NCBI GenBank assembly: GCA_013044085.1
Contig: JABEVI010000019.1
Coordinates: 1 to 5,816 of the forward strand
Reading direction: 5' to 3'
DNA length: 5,816 nucleotides
Origin: Steroidobacteraceae bacterium
GTDB lineage: Bacteria; Pseudomonadota; Gammaproteobacteria; Steroidobacterales; Steroidobacteraceae
How positions within the stretch are numbered: the first letter of the stretch is position 1; each line of letters begins with the position of its first letter. Below are positions 1-5,153 of the stretch, one piece after another. A model generated the notes under the pieces. It was not told the origin of the DNA. It searched no databases and was given only the letters and a program-made list of their open reading frames with translations. A program made the position numbers and the translations under genes.

Positions 1-435
1 CGTGAAGCTCGTGCCGGGACCGAGGATGCGTTCACGCGTGCTCCAGTAAAAGGCCCCGACCCGCGGATCCAGGTACAAACGATTTAGCAGATGGATCCGT
101 GCACGGTAGCTCGCGGAGAAAATGTTGCCGTAGCCACGCAACGACCCCGCGGCCGTGCTCAGCAGGGCCGGCAGATCGGTCACCGAACCGAGGGTGCCGG
201 CGAGCGACGCCACCTGCGACTCGCGGTTCGTATAAGCGATTTCGAACGCGTTGTACCGACTGAGCTGCACGCCGAGATAGAGGGTCTCACCGGTGCCGCT
301 GGTGTTTTGCTGCGCGGTCACGGAGCCGAAGCCGCTCGCGGCGAGCCGCGCATCGATACTCCCGGCATTTATCGACAGCGGCATCGCGCCGACGCGCACC
401 CCGAGGTAGAGGCGGTCGAGCAGCACCTGGGAGGC
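1..435 (-). other. OmpA-like outer-membrane beta-barrel domain, truncated by the window edge (residues 1544-1688+)
   Basis: The region alternates amphipathic, Tyr/aromatic-rich strands with polar loops: LYLGVRVGAMP, TLYLGVQLSRYNAFEIAYTNR (split over two strands), GYGNIFSASYRARI and LYLDPRVGAFYW. The first loop contains SIDARLAASGFGSVTA, similar to the S-D-L-D-A-R-L motif of OmpA-like barrel proteins (OMP_b-brl type). This predicts a small outer-membrane barrel after signal peptide removal. The C-terminal strands and the terminal aromatic residue recognised by the Bam machinery lie beyond the window, as does any stop codon. It is not an autotransporter-type barrel by the visible motifs. Confidence 0.75.
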
Positions 436-3400
436 CGCATGCGCGACACCCGTCGAACCACCGGCGACGAGCATGAGCACCATCAGCATCGACCGTCGCA
501 CACCGGCGGAGTCGCGGCGCGCAAGCCAGCGCAGCACGACCAGACCGCCGAGAAGCACGAGCACTGGAATCGACATGGTGCCACCGCCACCCGAATGTGC
601 CGCGACCGTGACGCTCACCAGGGTCGCTGCGAGCACCGCCGAGGCGCTCGCGGTACCGCCAGTGCCCGTGCAGCTGAGCGTATAGGTGTCGCTACCCGTC
701 ACGCTCGGCGAGACCGTCTGGCTGCCCGAGGTCGCTTGTGTACCGCTCCACGCGCCACTCGCGGTGCAAGCGCTCGCATTGGTGCTCGACCACGTGAGCG
801 TCGCACTGCCTCCGACCGCGATCGAGGTCGGGGTGACGCCGATCGTCGCGGTCGGCGGGGGCGCCGTCGCTGCGAGCACCGTTGAGGCGCTCGCGGTACC
901 GCCCGCGCCCGTGCAGCTGAGCGTATAGGTGTCGCTTCCGGCCACGGCGGGGGAGACCGTCTGGCTGCCCGAGGTCGCTTGCGTGCCGCTCCACGCCCCG
1001 CTCGCGGTACACGAGGTCGCATTGGCGCTCGACCACGTGAGCGTCGCGTTACTCCCAACGACAATCGGGGTCGGGTTGACCGCGATCGAGACGGCCGGCG
1101 CGGCTACTTGCACGTCGATCCGTCGGGTCGCCTGCGCTGCCATGTAGGCAGTTCCGCCCACAAACGCAGCATTCAGCGTCGCCACGCCGCTCGTCGTCGG
1201 CGTTACGGCGCAACTCCCCGTCCCGGTCCCATCGGTCGCCGCGCTGCAGCTCTGCCCGTCGAGCGTGAACTCGATCGTCTGCGACGACAGCGCCGCGGCC
1301 GGGCTCGCCGAGACGTCCACCAGCGTGCCCGTCAGGGTGATCGGCGTGCCCGCAGTGTCCGAGTCCGGATTCTGATTGAGTCCGATGAACGTGGTGTGTG
1401 GCCCGGCAAGCCATTGCACCTGCACCGCGTTGGAAGGCAACGCGGTGCCGTTGGAAGAGATCACCGCGGTCGCCCGGTCCTCGCCCGGTTCGACCCCCGT
1501 CAAGGTGAAGCTCACGCGGCCGTTCGCGTCGGTCGCGCCGGCATACACCTTGGGATTGGCGCCGGTCACGAGCAACTGCACCGGAACACCGGCCGGGTTA
1601 GCCATGTTCTGCAGTTGCGCGGTCAACGTGATCGAGGAACCCTGGGTGGGATCGGGCGCGACCACCGCGGGCGTCAAAGCGACCGCCGGGGCCACCGCGA
1701 TCGGTTGGAATGAGCAGCTGCCATCGGCGTTCGTGATTTTGATCACGCGATCGGTCTGGATGGCGTACATGCACGCATCCGGGCCGACCGTGACGAAATC
1801 CCCGCGGGAACCCCCGCTGTAGATGGTCGTTACCGTCGCCGGCGAGGTCGTCTGATCGATCTTGACGATGTCGCCGGCATTCGAGTTGACGACCACGTAG
1901 GGCAGCGCGGCATTGCCCGGGTTCGTCACCAGGGTGATGCCATCGGCGCCGGGGACCGAAGCGATCGCAGTGGCCACACCCGGCGTGGCGCTGTTGGTGC
2001 CGGTGATCGAGTAGACGACGCCGCTGCCGTTGTCGCTGGCATACAAAGTCCCGTCTGGAGCGAACGTCATCCCATCCGCGCCCACGGTCGAGTAATTGAT
2101 CAAGGTACCGGCACCCGTCGCGAAGTTCGACAACCGGAAGATGCCGCCGTAGCCCGAGATGAACAGATCCCCGCTCAGCGGGTCGACCGCAATTCCCGTC
2201 GGACAGCCCGGCGCGTTTAGGTAGCGGGTGATCTGTCCGGTTTGGGGATCGATCTGCACGACGGCGTTGACAATGACGCAGACTGGCCCGGCCCGGCCCG
2301 TCGCATATAACGATCCGTCCTTGCCGAACACGAGTCCGTTCAGCCCGGCGCCGTTGAAGGGATTTCCGATCACGCGCCCGGGATCGGCGCTACCACCCTG
2401 GGGACTGAACTGGTACAGCAGTCCGGTGAAGTTGTCGGCGACCAGCAGGTTGCCCTGCGGATCGAAGGTGAGGCCGATGGGGCCGAAGCATAAGCCTCCG
2501 TTGTAGGCAAAGCCGCTCGCGAACGTCGACACCGCGTAGCCCGCTGCGGCCGTACCGAGTCCGACGTTGCACGGCGGGGTCGCGGGCGCGTTCGTGAACT
2601 GCACCTGCGCGCTGCCCGGGACCGGCAGGTTCCCGTCGGTGATGTCGGTCGCCGTGTAGGTCACGGTCTGCGCCAGATCGTCGGTCGCCGTGAAATTCAC
2701 GGTGCCCGTCGAGTCCGTCGTCGCGGTCGCCGCGGAGATCTGCGATCCGCCGTTGCCTTGCGCAAGACCCACCACCTTGTATGGAGAGGGGTTGCCGTTC
2801 GCATCCTTGAGCGTGACGGTGATGCCGGTGGTGCTGACACCGTCAGCCGTCACCGTCGTCGGCGATGCACTGATGCCGCCCGAGGCCGCCGGCGGCGACA
2901 CGAAACTCACCGTCGCCGTGCCGGGCAGTGCGCCGGCCGAGGTCGAGGCGGTCAGCGTGACCGTCTCCGGCACCGTGTCCGTGACCTCGAACAGCGCCGC
3001 CCCGCTGTCGAGGTCCGTCGTACCGCGTACCGTGGTGATCAGCGCATGCGAGCCGCTGTTCGCGCTCAACGTGACACTCTGGCCGCTGACGGTGTAGAAG
3101 TTGTTGTCCAGCAGCGTAACCGACACCGGCATCGCGCTGTGGCCGTCCGCGGTTACCGGTATCGGCGGCACCACGATGCCGGAGTGGGCCATGTCGACGC
3201 CGCCTGTCGTGCCACCGGCGAGCAGGCGCCGCAGCTCATTGACGTTCGGCGATCCGAGCCCGACGTGGGCGAAGTCCGAGCCCATCGAGGCCGCCGAATG
3301 GAACGCGCTGCTCCCGGCCAACGAGTACAGCGCGGGATTCAAAAATCCGAGGTTGTGTCCGAGTTCCTGGTTTAGCACCGCGATGAGCGATGCGAACACC

Positions 3401-5064
3401 GGCGCGGCCGCGCTCGTACCCCCGAACAGAAACGGCGCCGGACAGCCTCCGTGGTCAGCCTGGCACAGCGTCCAGCCTTCAGCCGGATCGGCCGGAGCGA
3501 CCACGTCGGGCACGGAACGACCGGTTGCGGACGTGAGCGAGGCTTGATAGCTGGGGACACCGAAGAACTTGCTGACCCCGAAGCCGCCCTGGCCGGTTGG
3601 CGGCGTATGGCTCGTGCCATCCCACCATTGCTCACTTTGGTAGGCGCCGGCCACGGTCGGTGTTGCGGTGGTACCACCCACCGTGGTGACGTTCGGCGAG
3701 TCGGCCGGCACGGCGGCCGTGTTCGCGGCCCCATCTAGACAGGTGCTGCCATCGTCACCCGAGCCGCTGATGACCGTGATTCCGGCGGCGGCGGCATTCG
3801 CCAGTACGCTGTTCAGGCTTTGCACGTCCGCGGTCGATTCCTGGTTCTCGCAGGCCGCCCAGCTGTTGGAAATGACGTTGACTCCGCCATTGATCATCGC
3901 GTTGAACATCGCCTGGAAGCTGCCGGCACCCTGGAACGAGCCGTCGTAAACGGCCACGTGTGCACCGGGTGCGAGCGACATCGCAATATCGGCATCCAGC
4001 AGCACTTCGGATTCGCCCGGACCCGGTGGTCCCGCACCGGCACCGACGTCGACCTCCGAGAGCTGGCTGAACTGCCCGCCAACCCCCATCAGATCGAGGT
4101 AATCCTGCACATCGCTCGGATGAAAGTTGTCGAATTCCAGCAGACCGATCGTCTGGCCGGTTCCCGGCGTCGGGTCGGGGAACGCGCCGTAACTGGCGGC
4201 ATAGGCGGCGATCATGTTCAGTTCGCATGCGACCGGCGCGGTCACGGCCTCGATCGCGGCGGCGAGGCCGGGCGCTTCCTCTATCTTTAGATTCTTGATC
4301 GATTCGGCCAACGCCGGCGAAAAACAGCTGATCAAGAACTGCCCCTGGGGCGGGATATTGCTCCAGATGGCTTCTCCGGCGGTGCCGACGCGCCAGGGTC
4401 GGGCGAGATCCGACAGCCCCACGATGGCTTGCACGTGCGGCGCGATCGAGGCCGGGAGCGCTGGATCGGCGCTGTTCGCATGGAAGCGCCGGTGGTCGAG
4501 CCGGTAGTCGCGAATCGCGACGTCGAACGCGCGTTCGGTGAGCGCGCGCGTTCCGCGCATCGTGACCGTCAGCCGATTCGCGGATCCCTTTAGCAGCTTG
4601 AATCCCCGGTCGCGCAGATACGCGACGACCCCCGAGTATTCGGCCCGCGACGGACCGAATCGGTCCGCGATCGCGCGCTGCGTGAGGAAGTGATGGTATT
4701 CCGGGGATCCGGGTCGGTAGAGTTCGTGGAGGTAGCGGGTAAATGCGCGCTCGTGGTCGCGCTCGAGCACGAGCGTCACGGTGAGCGGCTCGTTGGCCTC
4801 GCGCGCGGCATCGCCTGGATGATCGATCAGGGTCGCGCGCGTCAGCGCCGCCGGCACACTGCCTGTCAGGCGCAGCATTCGCGACGCCGGTCCGGCAGCA
4901 GCGGTACCCGCCCGCCCCGATGCGGGGCCGACGCAGGCCACGAGGAACACGAGAATGCAGGCTGACGCCGCGTGGCGAGGCCACCGTGGTGTCGCATCCG
5001 GCCCGTGCGTGTCTGCGCCCGTCGACCGCCGCCAAACGCCCGCCCAAGATCGCGTCCGTGTCAT
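1..5064 (-). CDS. Giant modular S53 (sedolisin/kumamolisin) peptidase with Ig and beta-propeller domains, fused in frame to an OmpA-like beta-barrel; 3' end beyond window
   Basis: One frame runs from ATG 5064 to the left edge with no stop (1,688 codons seen). An in-frame TGA lies two codons before the ATG and a strong Shine-Dalgarno precedes it, so the start is well fixed. Domain order by residue: export leader 1-50; pro-kumamolisin domain about 63-210; S53 catalytic domain about 225-615; Ig-like (Big_1) domains about 635-826; beta-propeller about 832-1122; Ig-like domains about 1125-1316; twin Ig repeats 1323-1484; GlyGly-CTERM-like tail 1491-1517; second signal peptide 1522-1543; beta-barrel from 1544. 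The S53 family are secreted acid-acting endopeptidases made as proenzymes. The accessory domains suggest an adhesive, surface-displayed protease. Its role and substrate are unknown. Most S53 enzymes are far shorter, and one that ends in a sorting tail would normally stop at about residue 1520. The peptidase call is very secure; translation as a single protein through the barrel is less so. Confidence 0.93.
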   Translation of the reverse strand, partial: MTRTRSWAGVWRRSTGADTHGPDATPRWPRHAASACILVFLVACVGPASGRAGTAAAGPASRMLRLTGSVPAALTRATLIDHPGDAAREANEPLTVTLVLERDHERAFTRYLHELYRPGSPEYHHFLTQRAIADRFGPSRAEYSGVVAYLRDRGFKLLKGSANRLTVTMRGTRALTERAFDVAIRDYRLDHRRFHANSADPALPASIAPHVQAIVGLSDLARPWRVGTAGEAIWSNIPPQGQFLISCFSPALAESIKNLKIEEAPGLAAAIEAVTAPVACELNMIAAYAASYGAFPDPTPGTGQTIGLLEFDNFHPSDVQDYLDLMGVGGQFSQLSEVDVGAGAGPPGPGESEVLLDADIAMSLAPGAHVAVYDGSFQGAGSFQAMFNAMINGGVNVISNSWAACENQESTADVQSLNSVLANAAAAGITVISGSGDDGSTCLDGAANTAAVPADSPNVTTVGGTTATPTVAGAYQSEQWWDGTSHTPPTGQGGFGVSKFFGVPSYQASLTSATGRSVPDVVAPADPAEGWTLCQADHGGCPAPFLFGGTSAAAPVFASLIAVLNQELGHNLGFLNPALYSLAGSSAFHSAASMGSDFAHVGLGSPNVNELRRLLAGGTTGGVDMAHSGIVVPPIPVTADGHSAMPVSVTLLDNNFYTVSGQSVTLSANSGSHALITTVRGTTDLDSGAALFEVTDTVPETVTLTASTSAGALPGTATVSFVSPPAASGGISASPTTVTADGVSTTGITVTLKDANGNPSPYKVVGLAQGNGGSQISAATATTDSTGTVNFTATDDLAQTVTYTATDITDGNLPVPGSAQVQFTNAPATPPCNVGLGTAAAGYAVSTFASGFAYNGGLCFGPIGLTFDPQGNLLVADNFTGLLYQFSPQGGSADPGRVIGNPFNGAGLNGLVFGKDGSLYATGRAGPVCVIVNAVVQIDPQTGQITRYLNAPGCPTGIAVDPLSGDLFISGYGGIFRLSNFATGAGTLINYSTVGADGMTFAPDGTLYASDNGSGVVYSITGTNSATPGVATAIASVPGADGITLVTNPGNAALPYVVVNSNAGDIVKIDQTTSPATVTTIYSGGSRGDFVTVGPDACMYAIQTDRVIKITNADGSCSFQPIAVAPAVALTPAVVAPDPTQGSSITLTAQLQNMANPAGVPVQLLVTGANPKVYAGATDANGRVSFTLTGVEPGEDRATAVISSNGTALPSNAVQVQWLAGPHTTFIGLNQNPDSDTAGTPITLTGTLVDVSASPAAALSSQTIEFTLDGQSCSAATDGTGTGSCAVTPTTSGVATLNAAFVGGTAYMAAQATRRIDVQVAAPAVSIAVNPTPIVVGSNATLTWSSANATSCTASGAWSGTQATSGSQTVSPAVAGSDTYTLSCTGAGGTASASTVLAATAPPPTATIGVTPTSIAVGGSATLTWSSTNASACTASGAWSGTQATSGSQTVSPSVTGSDTYTLSCTGTGGTASASAVLAATLVSVTVAAHSGGGGTMSIPVLVLLGGLVVLRWLARRDSAGVRRSMLMVLMLVAGGSTGVAHAASQVLLDRLYLGVRVGAMPLSINAGSIDARLAASGFGSVTAQQNTSGTGETLYLGVQLSRYNAFEIAYTNRESQVASLAGTLGSVTDLPALLSTAAGSLRGYGNIFSASYRARIHLLNRLYLDPRVGAFYWSTRERILGPGTSFT
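436..501 (-). other. Internal Sec signal peptide (residues 1522-1543)
   Basis: The stretch begins with GTG (499-501), giving V-R-R-S as a basic N-region. It continues with the hydrophobic core MLMVLMLVAGG and ends with GVAHA before A-S, a textbook signal peptidase I site (A-x-A). Candidate internal starts are GTG 501, ATG 489 and ATG 483. I find no convincing Shine-Dalgarno immediately upstream of any of them. The presence of a complete signal peptide in mid-frame is strong evidence that the following barrel derives from, or still is, a separate exported protein. Confidence 0.75.
514..594 (-). other. GlyGly-CTERM-like sorting segment (residues 1491-1517), internal rather than C-terminal
   Basis: The segment has the three expected parts: a glycine cluster (SGGGG), a hydrophobic helix (IPVLVLLGGLVVLRWLA) and a short basic end (RR). 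GlyGly-CTERM tails are the recognition and cleavage sites of rhombosortase, an intramembrane serine protease of the rhomboid family, and direct type II-secreted proteins to the cell surface. They normally lie at the extreme C terminus, with the stop codon a few residues after the arginines. Here the frame stays open. It follows the Ig repeats directly, the usual neighbour. It could instead be an ordinary transmembrane helix after a Gly-rich linker. No rhombosortase gene is in the window. Confidence 0.65.
613..1098 (-). repeat. Tandem duplication of an 81-residue Ig-like domain (243-bp period)
   Basis: Two adjacent units, residues 1323-1403 (856-1098) and 1404-1484 (613-855), align at a constant 243-bp offset. 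They share a 19-residue identical stretch (TASGAWSGTQATSGSQTVS) and the core ATLTWSS, and each has two cysteines (CTASG and LSCTG) positioned to form an internal disulfide. By eye the DNA is about 85-90% identical across the central 190 bp (for example 623-660 versus 866-903 differ at two bases). Divergence is concentrated at the unit ends. This module is common just before C-terminal sorting tails in proteobacterial surface proteins. Confidence 0.9.
1117..1692 (-). other. Two further Ig-like domains (residues 1125-1316)
   Basis: The first module (about 1125-1218) has an early strand with SSITLTAQLQN and the sequence TDANGRVSFTLTG, typical of bacterial Ig-like domains. The second (about 1222-1316) has GTPITLTGTLVDVS, QTIEFTLDG, and TSGVATLNAAFVGGTAY, resembling the Big_3_5 type of secreted multi-domain proteins. 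It contains Cys1273 and Cys1285, which could pair. They join the propeller to the C-terminal repeats. Structural role only; no enzymatic motif is seen. Confidence 0.65.
1699..2571 (-). other. NHL/SMP-30-like beta-propeller, about six blades (residues 832-1122)
   Basis: Repeating blade motifs of the form G-[IL]-x-[FV]-x-P-x-G-x-L-[YF]-[VA] recur at roughly residues 864, 910, 957, 998, 1042 and 1090. Examples are GLTFDPQGNLLVAD, GIAVDPLSGDLFIS and GMTFAPDGTLYASD. Spacing is about 41-48 residues, giving a six-bladed fold if all are real; the fifth and sixth are the most degenerate. Extracellular propellers of this class bind proteins or carbohydrates or act as lyases/lactonases. I see no catalytic signature that decides this, so a binding role is only a guess. 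Cys832, Cys858, Cys929 and Cys954 lie in or near this domain. Confidence 0.75.
2587..3162 (-). other. Two invasin-type (Big_1-like) Ig domains (residues 635-826)
   Basis: Two consecutive beta-rich modules of about 95 residues each carry the Big_1 signature. The second has SPTTVTADGVSTTGITVTL, then KDANGNP and a TDSTGTVNFT motif. The first has IPVTADGHSAMPVSVTLLD and a degenerate continuation. Such domains usually act as rigid stalks or adhesive arms in intimin/invasin-like proteins. Here they follow the protease domain directly and probably space it from the propeller. The family match is by motif; the stalk role is inferred. Confidence 0.75.
3220..4878 (-). other. Pro-kumamolisin activation domain plus S53 sedolisin catalytic domain (residues 63-615)
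   Basis: The pro-domain is recognised by the family motif at about 119-128 (PGSPEYHHFLT), an inhibitory segment that is removed when the enzyme activates. In the catalytic domain, Glu353 and Asp357 (E-V-L-L-D followed by LAPGA) have the exact E-x3-D spacing of sedolisins. Asp437 in SGDDG is the oxyanion-hole Asp, and Ser551 in GGTSAAAPVFA is the nucleophile. Other family landmarks are VISNSWAACE, VPADSPNVTTVGGT, and GRSVPDVVAPADP. All four catalytic residues are present, so an active endopeptidase is expected. The C-terminal calcium-site loop is markedly shortened. Location is inferred to be periplasmic or cell-surface. Confidence 0.95.
4915..4977 (-). other. N-terminal export signal with possible lipobox (residues 30-50)
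   Basis: Residues 1-31 form an unusually long, Arg-rich, Trp-containing N-region. It is followed by a hydrophobic stretch (ACILVFLVAC) and small residues (VGPASGRAG), as in a Sec signal peptide. The stretch LVAC, with Cys44, fits the lipobox pattern, so signal peptidase II processing is possible. Signal peptidase I cleavage a few residues later is the alternative. No in-frame ATG or GTG gives a shorter, more conventional leader before the hydrophobic core, because the only GTG codons lie inside it. Export is expected for a pro-S53 protease; the type of cleavage is inference. Confidence 0.65.
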
Positions 5065-5153
5065 ATTTCACCCCCTCGAGTATTTCTCCCGTCCTCGAAG
5101 GAGTGTCGGAATCGGGGAGAACATCACGCGAGCAAGCGGGGGGCCGGGATCGA
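5065..5153 (-). other. 89-bp intergenic gap between the anti-sigma-like gene and the S53 gene
   Basis: The gap carries the Shine-Dalgarno at its end and a short imperfect palindrome (TCCTTCGAGGA on the minus strand, about 5091-5101) not followed by a T-run. I see no convincing -35/-10 pair and no rho-independent terminator. The two genes are co-oriented and could be co-transcribed, but 89 bp is enough to hold a promoter of an alternative sigma factor that I cannot recognise by eye. Confidence 0.5.
5068..5076 (-). promoter_or_regulatory. Ribosome binding site of the giant S53 gene
   Basis: The minus strand reads AGGGGGTGA, eight of nine matches to the ideal AGGAGGTGA, with the AGGGGG core six bases before ATG 5064. 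The TGA of this site (5070-5068) is itself an in-frame stop, which excludes any upstream start for the gene. The site also contains a GTG (5071) that opens an overlapping wrong-frame ORF, which would be initiated inside the Shine-Dalgarno and is not credible. Confidence 0.85.

Noticed and set aside
1..435. Autotransporter (type V) translocator domain for the protease passenger
   Set aside because: The barrel is preceded by its own signal peptide and its first strands and loop resemble the OmpA-like family, not the autotransporter alpha-helix plus 12-strand barrel. The decisive C-terminal part is outside the window, so this is not fully excluded.
91..885. 264-codon plus-strand ORF
   Set aside because: Antisense shadow of the Ig-repeat and barrel coding region; Arg/His-rich composition typical of reversed GC-rich coding sequence, and no ribosome binding site or domain.
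613..1098. CRISPR array or mobile-element repeat
   Set aside because: There are only two units, the repeat is coding and in frame with protein-level conservation, and there are no spacers, terminal inverted repeats or transposase.
686..1147. Two similar plus-strand ORFs that look like a repeated small gene
   Set aside because: Their similarity is the antisense image of the 243-bp Ig-domain duplication on the minus strand.
2690..3547. Overlapping plus-strand ORFs of 135-205 codons
   Set aside because: They lie opposite the Ig and S53 C-terminal coding region, overlap one another in different frames, and lack initiation signals or recognisable domains.
3755..5071. 438-codon minus-strand ORF starting at GTG 5071
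   Set aside because: It overlaps the true protease frame, begins inside the Shine-Dalgarno, and its translation is Arg/Gly-rich low-complexity text with no domain. The overlapping frame from ATG 5064 carries all S53 motifs.
5088..5103. Short palindrome TCCTTCGAGGA as a terminator
   Set aside because: Stem of only about four base pairs, no T-run after it, and it sits just before the ribosome binding site.
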